Shown: positions 57,112 through 64,000 of the stretch, one piece after another
How positions within the stretch are numbered: position 1 is the stretch's first letter
How the letters are laid out: each line of letters opens with the position of its first letter
Origin: Clostridiales bacterium UBA1390
Lineage (GTDB): Bacteria > Bacillota > Clostridia > Lachnospirales > Bianqueaceae
Assembly (NCBI GenBank): GCA_002305315.1
Contig: DBQQ01000016.1
Coordinates: forward strand, 1-64,000
Length of the DNA: 64,000 bases
Direction: 5' to 3'
The notes under the pieces: model-generated
What the model saw: the letters and a program-made list of their open reading frames with translations, nothing else
What the model was told of the DNA's origin: nothing
Databases searched by the model: none
Made by a program: the position numbers and the translations under genes

Positions 57112-57389
57112 ACGATGCAAAAGGTATAAAAAACGGTCACTAAGAGCACGCTGCACGGTCAAGTAGAGCCATTTTGTCGACGATGTAGAGCCGCCTTAAC
57201 GCATGGTTTAGCTAAGCGATACTTCTAATTTACAGACCCTGCAAAGACCTTGACGGTTCAGAGGATTCATGGTAAAGTAAACACATAACAAGGTTGTATA
57301 CTCTTAGGCGACCATAGAAAGAAGTCCAGAAGGCTTCCCTTACGTAAGAGTGAGAATGGTCGGTCCGCTGACATCAGAAAGGAGCGGGG
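57112..57389 (+). promoter_or_regulatory. Intergenic region with promoter and structured leader
   Basis: GTAGAGCC occurs twice (about 57164 and 57186), perhaps an insertion-sequence end. TTGACG (57250-57255), a 17-bp spacer and TAAAGT (57273-57278, extended by TGG) form a promoter. In the leader CGACCAT pairs with ATGGTCG around a GAAG / CTTC and a CTTACGTAAG hairpin (about 57309-57364), next to the ribosome-binding AGGAGCGGGG. Confidence 0.5.
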
Positions 57390-59093
57390 ATGGTGAGAAA
57401 GAAACTTCCCATTGGAATTGAAAATTTTGAGGAATTCTCTTCTGAGGATTTTTATTATGTGGATAAAACGCTGTTCATAAAAGAACTCTTGCAGAATTGG
57501 GGAAAGGTAAACCTGTTTACCCGTCCCAGGCGGTTTGGTAAGTCCCTCAATATGAGCATGCTGAAAAGCTTTTTTGAAATAGGGAGCGATCCGGCGCTGT
57601 TCGAGGGACTAAAGATAGCGCAGGAAAAGGACCTGTGTGAAAGATATATGGGAAAATTCCCTGTGATCTCCATCAGCCTTAAGGGTGTGAGCGGCTTACA
57701 ATATGATGCAGCGGTAGCGGCACTGCGGACCGTCATTGGAAATGAGGCCATGAGGTTCCAGTTCCTAAAAGAAAGTGAAAGGCTTTCTGAAGAGGAAAAA
57801 GAGACATATGCCCGTCTGATACAGATAGGTTCTGGGGAAGGCGGCATATATTCCATGACAGAAGATATGGCGGTGTCCAGCCTAAAGACACTCTCACAGC
57901 TTCTTGAAAAGCACTATGGCCAGAAGGCCATCCTCCTGGTTGATGAGTATGACGTTCCCCTTGATAAGGCATTTCAGTCCGGATATTATGACGAGATGGT
58001 AAGTCTCATCCGCAGTTTCCTGGGGAATGCGCTGAAAACCAATGACAGCCTGTACTTTGCCGTGCTGACTGGATGCCTCGGGATCTCTAAGGAAAGCATC
58101 TTCACAGGGCTGAACAATCTGAAGGTACACACGATCTCGGATGTACGTTATGATGAGTATTTCGGCTTTACCAATGCGGATGTGGATGAAATCCTAAAGT
58201 TCTATGGCCTAACCTCTTATAAGGATGTGATTCATGACTGGTATGACGGATACCGTTTCGGCAGGACAGACGTATATTGTCCCTGGGATGTGATCAACTA
58301 CTGTGATGAGCTGCTGGCAGATCCATCGGCTCCTCCGAAAAACTACTGGGCGAATACCAGTGGCAATGACCTGATCTGCCGCATGTTGAAGAATGCAAAC
58401 CTGACCACAAAGAACGAAGTAGAAGAATTGTTAAACGGCGGTCAGGTAACCAAACGAATCAAACAGGAACTGACATACCGTGAGATCGATGACAGTATAG
58501 AGAATGTGTGGAGTGTCCTGTATGCAACTGGATACCTGACAGGGATGCATGTAGAGCGGGAAGATGCGAATATCTTCCGACTGTGGATTCCCAATGGAGA
58601 GATCCGAAAATTGTTTTATGAACTGGTAGAAGACTGGTTCCGCGAGGCGACACGTTCCGATACTTCGAGGATCAGCTGTTTTTGTGCAGCGTTCCCGGCC
58701 GGAGATACGTCGGTCATTCAGGAGATGCTCAGCGATTATCTGTGGGACTCCATCAGCGTGAGAGACACGGCAGTGCGCAGGAAGATGAAGGAAAACTTCT
58801 ATCATGGGATGCTGCTGGGGCTTTTGCAGAATCAGGATAGCTGGATTGTGAAATCCAATGCGGAGACCAGGGGAGGCTACAGCGATATCTCCATCCAGAC
58901 GCCGGAAAGAACAGGGATTGTGATGGAACTGAAATATGCGGAGGATGGGGACCTGGAGGCGGCTTGCAGCAAGGCGCTCAAGCAGATAGAGGAAAAGAAG
59001 TATGCGGAAGGGCTGAAGCGCCGGGGTATGAAAAAGATCATAAAGTATGGGATCTCCTTTTGGGAGAAAGAATGTATGGTCGTAATGGCGTAA
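57390..59093 (+). CDS. AAA-ATPase/PD-(D/E)XK nuclease family protein (DUF1703 type)
   Basis: 567 residues. LPIGIENFEEF and YYVDKTLFIKELL start the family; FTRPRRFGKSLNMSML is the P-loop variant (near 45); LLVDEYDVPLDKA the Walker B (near 190); the C-terminus carries MELKYAEDGDLEAACSKALK, the nuclease-like E-x-K. Such proteins exist in dozens of copies in gut Clostridia and Bacteroides with no assigned role. Codon use is GC-richer than the polysaccharide genes. Start is ATG 57390 or the GTG one codon on. Confidence 0.82.
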   Translation: MVRKKLPIGIENFEEFSSEDFYYVDKTLFIKELLQNWGKVNLFTRPRRFGKSLNMSMLKSFFEIGSDPALFEGLKIAQEKDLCERYMGKFPVISISLKGVSGLQYDAAVAALRTVIGNEAMRFQFLKESERLSEEEKETYARLIQIGSGEGGIYSMTEDMAVSSLKTLSQLLEKHYGQKAILLVDEYDVPLDKAFQSGYYDEMVSLIRSFLGNALKTNDSLYFAVLTGCLGISKESIFTGLNNLKVHTISDVRYDEYFGFTNADVDEILKFYGLTSYKDVIHDWYDGYRFGRTDVYCPWDVINYCDELLADPSAPPKNYWANTSGNDLICRMLKNANLTTKNEVEELLNGGQVTKRIKQELTYREIDDSIENVWSVLYATGYLTGMHVEREDANIFRLWIPNGEIRKLFYELVEDWFREATRSDTSRISCFCAAFPAGDTSVIQEMLSDYLWDSISVRDTAVRRKMKENFYHGMLLGLLQNQDSWIVKSNAETRGGYSDISIQTPERTGIVMELKYAEDGDLEAACSKALKQIEEKKYAEGLKRRGMKKIIKYGISFWEKECMVVMA

Positions 59094-59159
59094 AGCGGTG
59101 GGCTTCAACTAGCGGGATAAACCGTGACATTCATGAAGGTTTATAATGAGCAGATAAAA

Positions 59160-59267
59160 CTCCACAGGAGAACATGAATGTGGTGGTGTTTGAGAAAGCG
59201 TATAAAACGTTTCTGCTATAGAAACAGGGCTCCTGTGGAGATGGGATTTTTCCACAGGAGTTTTCTT
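59160..59267 (+). terminator. Terminator with an upstream copy of its own 3' arm
   Basis: CTCCTGTGGA (59230-59239) pairs with TCCACAGGAG (59251-59260) before a T-rich tail. An identical CTCCACAGGAG lies upstream at 59160-59170 and can pair with the same middle arm, giving an alternative fold. 59094-59159 shows nothing else. Confidence 0.75.
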
Positions 59268-59310
59268 CTACACGCGGGTTAGCGCAAACTAATATGGCGG
59301 GAATACGGTT

Positions 59311-59700
59311 TTATAAAAAACGTTCATAAAAATCTGAAACGGTGATGATGCTGGCATCTTGCGGATAATGCCTTGTGTTTCTTGTAATTAGAAGAGCAAA
59401 GCAGTATTTTGCAACTTCATAAAATTTTCTATCACTTTCATCTGGGAAAGGTGCGTCTGATATGGGGTCAGCAATGATGGAAATTCCATTTTTGATGATG
59501 GCATCAAGTAAATATTGGATCTCCCATTCACTGAAACCGAATTTAGGTCGGTGCAGGACCTTTGTGTATTCATCCAGGATGCGATAGTCATAGCAGACTG
59601 TAAATTTCCGGGAAAGCACAGCGTTTATGATCGCAGCTGGTTTGTTTGATGGAGACCATAAGGCAGACACAAGTACGTTCGTGTCGAGTACGATATTCAC
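59311..59700 (-). CDS. PIN-domain toxin
   Basis: 129 residues. IVLDTNVLVSALW at the start, Glu in ILDEYTKVL (near 44), and DAPFPDESDRKFYEVA with conserved acidic residues (near 88) make up the PIN RNase site, as in the 'putative toxin, PIN family' group. It cleaves RNA when freed from its antitoxin. It lies 2 bp after the antitoxin gene and is surely co-transcribed with it. Confidence 0.85.
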   Translation of the reverse strand: MNIVLDTNVLVSALWSPSNKPAAIINAVLSRKFTVCYDYRILDEYTKVLHRPKFGFSEWEIQYLLDAIIKNGISIIADPISDAPFPDESDRKFYEVAKYCFALLITRNTRHYPQDASIITVSDFYERFL

Positions 59701-59702
59701 TG

Positions 59703-59978
59703 TCAGCCCTCATTTCTGGCGGCCTGGATCTCGGCTTCGATATCCTCGTCGCTCATGAATCCTCTAGCAGCGGCCTTACGACGCATACTGTTGAAGGCGA
59801 TCATAGCTTTTGCCTGACGTACAGCCTGGACGACTTCATCAAAAGAGTCAGCGGGGATGTCAATCATCAGTGCGGCTGGTTTTCCGTTGTTGGTAATAAC
59901 AACCTCATTACCTTCTGAGAGCGTTTCCCACATACTTTTTGAATCGGTTCTTAAATCTCGTATAGAGTAAAAATTCAT
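59703..59978 (-). CDS. Phd/YefM-type antitoxin
   Basis: 91 residues. The N-terminal DNA-binding Phd domain reads SIRDLRTDSKSMWETLSEG and VVITNNGKPAALMIDIP, typical of the family. The C-terminal part is helical and charged, suited to bind the PIN toxin. It probably represses its own promoter. The ribosome-binding site AAGGAGGT lies in a hairpin loop directly before the ATG. Confidence 0.85.
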   Translation of the reverse strand: MNFYSIRDLRTDSKSMWETLSEGNEVVITNNGKPAALMIDIPADSFDEVVQAVRQAKAMIAFNSMRRKAAARGFMSDEDIEAEIQAARNEG

Positions 59979-60040
59979 GGTAACACCTCCTTGTTACCAA
60001 TAGTACACACGATTGAATCCAAAAAGTCAACGATACTAAA
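59979..60040 (-). promoter_or_regulatory. Antitoxin promoter and hairpin over the ribosome-binding site
   Basis: On the minus strand GGTAAC-AAGGAGGT-GTTACC (59998-59979) is a perfect 6-bp hairpin with the Shine-Dalgarno sequence as its loop, touching the ATG. Upstream, TTGACT and TACTAT are 19 bp apart. The palindrome could be an operator, an RNA switch or both. Confidence 0.6.
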
Positions 60041-60062
60041 GGAATTTAATGATTTCATATCT

Positions 60063-60095
60063 ATCCAATCAGGATTTACCAAATTCTGATTGGAT
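60063..60095. other. Perfect 10-bp stem-loop
   Basis: ATCCAATCAG (60063-60072) and CTGATTGGAT (60086-60095) flank a 13-nt loop. No T-run follows on either strand, so it is not a standard terminator. It lies between the antitoxin promoter and the end of the Sel1 gene. Confidence 0.55.
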
Positions 60096-60158
60096 AATAT
60101 TACACCTGCCAGAAGAATATAGTACACGGCAGAATCGCCGAGCAGTCATCCCGCTTGC

Positions 60159-61349
60159 TCAGAGAATCTCATCGCAAAATCGGTTCTGATAGGGTGCCAA
60201 GAGTCTTTCGATCTCTTCCCAATCTTCTTCGTAAGGGCTGTTTTTTACGTATTTTGCCTCCCCAAAGGCCTGTTGACGTGTCTGGATGGCATCGAGCAGG
60301 TCATTCTGTTCCAGATGGATCTTCACACAGGCGGAAAGGGCTGGAAAATACAGGGCATTTCGAGGCCGTTCCAGGAGCCGGAGCGCCTCATCGGGATCCC
60401 CAGCCTGGTAAACCGACATTCCTTTCTGATACTGCTCTTCTATGGATGAATCCATCTCAAGATCCTCTGCTATTTCGGCGAGTAGCAAAGACGCGTCCTT
60501 TTGTCCCTGTGCGGCCGCCATTTCCAGCCATTTCTGCGCGGCTGCGTCATAACTGAAGGCGGTGAGCTGAAGAGGCATCCCTTCCATTTTATGTAACATA
60601 CGGCCGCATTGATACTGACTATCCGCATGCCCCCAGTAGGCGGCTTGCAGATAATGGCAAAACGCTTTTTCAGAGTCAGGAGTGGTTCCCAGACCGTCTT
60701 TATATATTTCACCGCAGATGTAATGCGCATAAGTCATGCCGCCTTTCGCTGCGAGTTCGAGCCAGTATAGGGCTGTCTCCCAATCCCGCTCTGTCCCTTG
60801 CCCCTTAGCCAGCATGATGCCGCAATTCATCTGACAATTTTCTGAACCGATACGCGCACCTTCCGCAAACAAGCGGAATGCTTTCTCATATTCCTCTGCT
60901 GCATAAGCGGCATGAGCCTGATCGGTAAGGGATCCGCGTTCTTTCATCGCAATATCATGAATCGCTTCCATATCCTTGCGGATGGCCTTTTGATTCTCAT
61001 CCTCGGAAGATCCATCTTCTGCGGCATCCAGGGCACGTTGATACCACATATAGGCTTTGGCCGTATTGCCAAACACGTCAGGATGCTGTTGCAAAAGGCG
61101 CGCTAATGCCATCATAGCCTTCTGATGGTTTTGGAGTGCGGCCTTCTCATACCATAGTATCGCTTCCTCGATATTCTGTTCGATCCCTGTGCCCTGTTCT
61201 AACAGGGCGGCATACTGAAACTGAGCCGGGCTATAACCTTCCTCCGCGGATTTGCGCAATAACGGAAATGCCTTTTTCCATTGTTGGCGGTGCAGCGCAT
61301 GTGTGGCTTTGTGAAATGTTTCGGCGGGGCTTGTTTTGAATAGTCCCAT
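60159..61349 (-). CDS. Sel1-repeat protein
   Basis: 396 residues built of tandem Sel1-like helical pairs: EEGYSPAQFQYAALLEQGTG, AILWYEKAALQNHQKAMMAL, ALYWLELAAKGGMTYAHYIC, AFCHYLQAAYWGHADSQYQC and others. Such solenoids bind partner proteins. No signal peptide, so it is cytosolic. The start is ATG 61349 with AAAGGAG upstream. It has its own promoter at 61408-61436. Partner unknown. Confidence 0.85.
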   Translation of the reverse strand: MGLFKTSPAETFHKATHALHRQQWKKAFPLLRKSAEEGYSPAQFQYAALLEQGTGIEQNIEEAILWYEKAALQNHQKAMMALARLLQQHPDVFGNTAKAYMWYQRALDAAEDGSSEDENQKAIRKDMEAIHDIAMKERGSLTDQAHAAYAAEEYEKAFRLFAEGARIGSENCQMNCGIMLAKGQGTERDWETALYWLELAAKGGMTYAHYICGEIYKDGLGTTPDSEKAFCHYLQAAYWGHADSQYQCGRMLHKMEGMPLQLTAFSYDAAAQKWLEMAAAQGQKDASLLLAEIAEDLEMDSSIEEQYQKGMSVYQAGDPDEALRLLERPRNALYFPALSACVKIHLEQNDLLDAIQTRQQAFGEAKYVKNSPYEEDWEEIERLLAPYQNRFCDEIL

Positions 61350-61407
61350 AATGAGGACTCCTTTCCTATGTATGATGTAAGTTTGAAAATAAATGCTCTT
61401 TCCTTCC

Positions 61408-61436
61408 ATTATAATCAAAGACAGGCGAGAAGTAAA
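61408..61436 (-). promoter_or_regulatory. Promoter of the Sel1-repeat gene
   Basis: On the minus strand TTTACT (61436-61431), a 17-bp spacer and a perfect TATAAT (61413-61408) with an upstream TGA (extended -10). Confidence 0.75.
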
Positions 61437-61626
61437 GTAGTATATCAAGAGAAAAAAGTATTTCCCGGTGGCGCATCCGGCGCAGGTCTGGGATCACCGA
61501 TCAGAGGATCCATGGCAGGAAGTGGCTTTCTGGGTTTAACAGATCGTGAATTAGCCCTGGAAATGGTAGGGTATTTATGAGATAATAAATTATGAAAAAT
61601 ATTCTGTCAACTCGGTTTTTAGGAGA

Positions 61627-61655
61627 TTGCATTTTATTCTCTTTCGTAGTATCAT
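61627..61655 (+). promoter_or_regulatory. Promoter of the pRiA4b ORF-3-like gene
   Basis: TTGCAT (61627-61632), a 17-bp spacer and TATCAT (61650-61655). The leader is about 100 nt and shows no clear motif. Confidence 0.6.
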
Positions 61656-61763
61656 GTAAATAGATCGGAAGATAGGCCGTGATGTCATCGTGGCTGTATT
61701 CTCTGAGAATTCAAGAGACGAAAGGTCTAGATTATGCTACAAAAGAGTGAAGGGGGACAGGAT

Positions 61764-63089
61764 ATGGATCAGCCAGGAAATCAGAGTTGCAAGGAAAAGA
61801 AGACAGCGGAGGAAAAACAGAATTTGGGAGCGCTGCGGCCGCCGAAGGTGTCTCAAGAGGTGCGTCCGATTCGTCTGCGGTTGGAATTGGTGGATCATCC
61901 TCGAAACAAAGAGAAAATGGACAATAGGATCCAGCAAGCGTTGAAGACATGGGGCAATGTGATATATGGAGATACGATTTCCAGAGATGTGATTGTGCCC
62001 AGCGATATGCCGTTATGGGCTCTGAATTATATGATACAAAGATGTTTTGGGTGGCAGAATTCCCATTTGCATCAGTTTGAGCTGCCACCAGAGCAGTTCA
62101 AACGAATCCTGCGGAAAAAATCAGACGATGAAGGTAGGCTCACGGCAGGCCGATATATGGAACTGGTGGGTGTTGTATTTCGTTCTCCCTGGATGGAGGA
62201 GGAAGAAGAATTCTGGAACGATGATTATCGGTCCGGCAGCATCAAAACCTGGCAGCGCAAGAAATATACGGGGCCGTATCGATCATTGTGTATAGGAGAA
62301 GAAATATGGCAATGCAGGATGGATATGGAGGAACTGCGCGATCAAGTCGCGTATGTGGAAGTGGAACATGACTTTGCTGGAGAGATGGAATGTTTTATAG
62401 ATCCACAACCCATTAGTCAGAAGAGGTATGAAGAGAAACGAGGGAAGACGCCTCTTATGCAGGAAAAAAAGCTGTATGAGAGGAAAATACAGTTTCGCCA
62501 GGAGGTATATGCTTTAGAGGATTTGCCGATGGAAGCCTTTTTGCTTCTGCCGGAACGTTCATGTGTATCGCTCTTGGAAAGATTGACGGTAGGAGAGATC
62601 TTAGCGCTTCATTGCCAAAGGATCCAGGACGAACTGGCGCAAGACGTCAGGATTCCCTGCTGTTTTGAGGATGTGATGGATGAGAGGCTGCGAGAGGAGA
62701 TCAAAGAGTGCGTACAGTGTAACTCTGCCGACAAGCAGCCGAAGTTGCAGACGCTCACCGATACGCTGTATTATCACTACGACTTGGGAGACGATTGGTA
62801 TGTGAAGCTCACTGCCAGCGCAGGCGCGTTGGATCTGATAGAGGACGGACGAGTCTCTCAGGAAGAACTGGAGGAAGCGACGCTTACCATGTTGACGACA
62901 CACCGGCCTGTATGTATTGCCCAGGACGGATATCCGGTGCTGGATGATGTAGGCGGAATCAATGGATATGTTCAATTTCTGGAGGAGATCCATCAGAGGC
63001 CGTTTATGGAACCGCCAACAGAAGCCGAGCTCTGGGCGGAGAGTATGGGCTGGAAGAGGAGAAGAATCAGCAACCAGCGTATGTTGTAA
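61764..63089 (+). CDS. pRiA4b ORF-3-like protein
   Basis: 441 residues. Two regions match the plasmid pRiA4b ORF-3 domain: SDMPLWALNYMIQRCFGWQN with HLHQFEL (near 80-105), and LYYHYDLGDDWYVKLT (near 335) with YPVLDDVGGINGYVQFLEEI (near 390). This fold is common in bacteria and function is unknown; it is sometimes annotated as an IS1096 passenger. A charged middle section is specific to this protein. The start is ATG 61764 after AGGGGGACAGG; ATG 61734 lacks a site. Confidence 0.8.
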   Translation: MDQPGNQSCKEKKTAEEKQNLGALRPPKVSQEVRPIRLRLELVDHPRNKEKMDNRIQQALKTWGNVIYGDTISRDVIVPSDMPLWALNYMIQRCFGWQNSHLHQFELPPEQFKRILRKKSDDEGRLTAGRYMELVGVVFRSPWMEEEEEFWNDDYRSGSIKTWQRKKYTGPYRSLCIGEEIWQCRMDMEELRDQVAYVEVEHDFAGEMECFIDPQPISQKRYEEKRGKTPLMQEKKLYERKIQFRQEVYALEDLPMEAFLLLPERSCVSLLERLTVGEILALHCQRIQDELAQDVRIPCCFEDVMDERLREEIKECVQCNSADKQPKLQTLTDTLYYHYDLGDDWYVKLTASAGALDLIEDGRVSQEELEEATLTMLTTHRPVCIAQDGYPVLDDVGGINGYVQFLEEIHQRPFMEPPTEAELWAESMGWKRRRISNQRML

Positions 63090-63109
63090 AGAGTTATATC
63101 AATCCTTTC

Positions 63110-63138
63110 TTGACGATCTCTTCATTTTATGCTACCTT
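63110..63138 (+). promoter_or_regulatory. Promoter of the ybaK-like gene
   Basis: TTGACG (63110-63115), a 17-bp spacer and TACCTT (63133-63138). Confidence 0.5.
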
Positions 63139-63208
63139 AAGTGAGGAGAAAAGGCTGCCGATTTGGCAGTATTTCTGAGTTATATAAAGAAGGTACAGGA
63201 GCAGAGAG

Positions 63209-63688
63209 ATGTCATACGAGAAAGTAAAGCAATATTTTGAGGAAATCGGATTGGAAGGCCGCCTAAAGCTTTTGGAACATGCGAGTGGAACCGTAGAACA
63301 GGCAGCGGAGGCGATTGGCTGTGAGCCACGGCAGATTGCGAAAACGTTATCTTTTTTGGTAGACGAGAAGCCCGTCCTGATTATCGCGGCAGGGGATGCG
63401 AGGGTGGATAACAAAAAGTTTAAGGCCCTGTTTCATCAGAAAGCAAAGATGATCCCGGCAGACCAGGTGGAATCCTATGTTGGACATGCACCGGGGGGCG
63501 TGTGTCCCTTCGCAACACGGGAAGGCGTATCGGTATATCTGGATACTTCACTGAAACGGTTTGAACATGTATATCCCGCAGGGGGCAATGATCACAGCGC
63601 AGTAGATTTGTCGTTGGAAGAACTGGAGAAGTATTCCCATTCCTCAGGATGGATCGATGTCTGTAAGGATTGGAACGCTGAGGGCTGA
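63209..63688 (+). CDS. YbaK/EbsC-type aminoacyl-tRNA deacylase
   Basis: 159 residues, the family length. EAIGCEPRQIAKTLSFLVDE (38-57 region), the conserved Lys in KTL, and GHAPGGVCPFA (near 92) are the YbaK motifs. These enzymes remove wrongly charged amino acids (such as Cys from tRNA(Pro)). The subgroup cannot be fixed by eye. A single-gene unit with its own promoter and a strong terminator. Confidence 0.88.
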   Translation: MSYEKVKQYFEEIGLEGRLKLLEHASGTVEQAAEAIGCEPRQIAKTLSFLVDEKPVLIIAAGDARVDNKKFKALFHQKAKMIPADQVESYVGHAPGGVCPFATREGVSVYLDTSLKRFEHVYPAGGNDHSAVDLSLEELEKYSHSSGWIDVCKDWNAEG

Positions 63689-63743
63689 CATCCAGCGGAT
63701 GAAGGCGATCATAAAGAAGAAAGACTCGGAGAAGGAATGATAA

Positions 63744-63800
63744 AATCCCTCTTAGGTAGGCAAGATCAATCATCAAAGCCTACTTAAGAGGGATTTTTTT
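63744..63800 (+). terminator. Strong, probably bidirectional terminator
   Basis: AATCCCTCTTAGGTAGGC and GCCTACTTAAGAGGGATT pair over 17 positions with one mismatch around a 16-nt loop, followed by seven T. The A-run on the other side would also allow minus-strand termination. Confidence 0.9.
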
Positions 63801-63866
63801 GTTCAGATCAAAGTTCCCTCCAGAAATAAAATATATATTTGTAAGGCTTTTGGGCGCAGGAAGAGG

Positions 63867-64000
63867 ATGGACAAAAGTGAAAACAAAATCATAACAAGGA
63901 TTTGTGAAAATGACGGGAAAAGATGGATAAAAGGAAATAAGATATGTCCATATCGACAAAAATCCATGCTTTGTAGACATAATTCCTTGTTTCTTTTTGC
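63867..64000 (+). CDS. Possible 5' end of a gene running off the window
   Basis: An open frame from ATG 63867 (MDKSENKIITRICENDGKRW...) reaches the window end. AGGAAGAGG sits too close to the ATG for a good ribosome site and no promoter is clear. The sequence is Lys/Cys-rich and not recognised. It may be chance. Confidence 0.2.
   Translation, partial: MDKSENKIITRICENDGKRWIKGNKICPYRQKSMLCRHNSLFLF

Noticed and set aside
57150..57200. Insertion-sequence end suggested by repeated GTAGAGCC
   Set aside because: Two short repeats only; no transposase remnant or matching partner end nearby.
61368..61580. 70-codon plus-strand ORF
   Set aside because: It covers the minus-strand Sel1 promoter, lacks a ribosome site, and resembles nothing known.

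Overview
The window looks like a chromosomal segment of a spore-forming member of the Clostridia (Bacillota), most like the Lachnospiraceae. It carries spoVT, the yabP-yabQ-divIC-spoIIE-tilS-ftsH order typical of Firmicutes, a LoaP-type NusG paralog, a CdaA/CdaR pair, and many overlapping ATGA-type gene junctions. No species can be named from the sequence alone.

Layout. 1-2.6 kb: the end of a nuclease-like gene, an array of 104-bp structured repeats, and a UgtP-like glycosyltransferase. 2.6-13.3 kb: spoVT (minus strand), HU, a decayed ORF-less group II intron just behind the HU terminator, then rqcP-yabP-yabQ-divIC-spoIIE, a 75-bp tandem repeat array, tilS, ftsH, a small conserved gene and dusB. 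13.3-19.7 kb: greA, lysS, two membrane proteins of unknown role, cdaA-cdaR. 19.7-32.2 kb: a tight gene train with a membrane MutS-like ATPase, a glycerol-1-phosphate dehydrogenase fused to a GH43-like domain, a Rad3-type helicase, a WalJ-like hydrolase, a radical SAM protein, a flavoprotein, loaP and glmS.

32.6-54.0 kb is a surface-polysaccharide cluster with its own promoter. It starts with a polyprenyl-phosphate sugar transferase, a galacturonokinase-like GHMP kinase and a nucleotidyltransferase. The DNA then becomes AT-rich: rfbF-rfbG-Nudix-rfbH-TPP enzyme-acyltransferase-reductase. The order resembles the route to CDP-yersiniose (a branched 3,6-dideoxyhexose). Glycosyltransferases, a pyruvyltransferase, a Wzy-like polymerase, a MurB paralog and a Wzx flippase follow. 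One O-acyltransferase gene is out of frame at an A8 tract. Another is split by an IS110-family element with long structured noncoding flanks.

54.0-64.0 kb is accessory DNA: an EcsC-family pseudogene, two ATPase/nuclease-type genes of families often found in many copies, a Phd/PIN toxin-antitoxin pair, a Sel1-repeat protein, a pRiA4b ORF-3-like protein, and a YbaK-type deacylase closed by a strong terminator.

How parts may work together: LoaP and GlmS sit directly upstream of the polysaccharide cluster, so transcription control and amino-sugar supply are placed next to their likely user. All functions are read from motifs and recalled families; no search was run.
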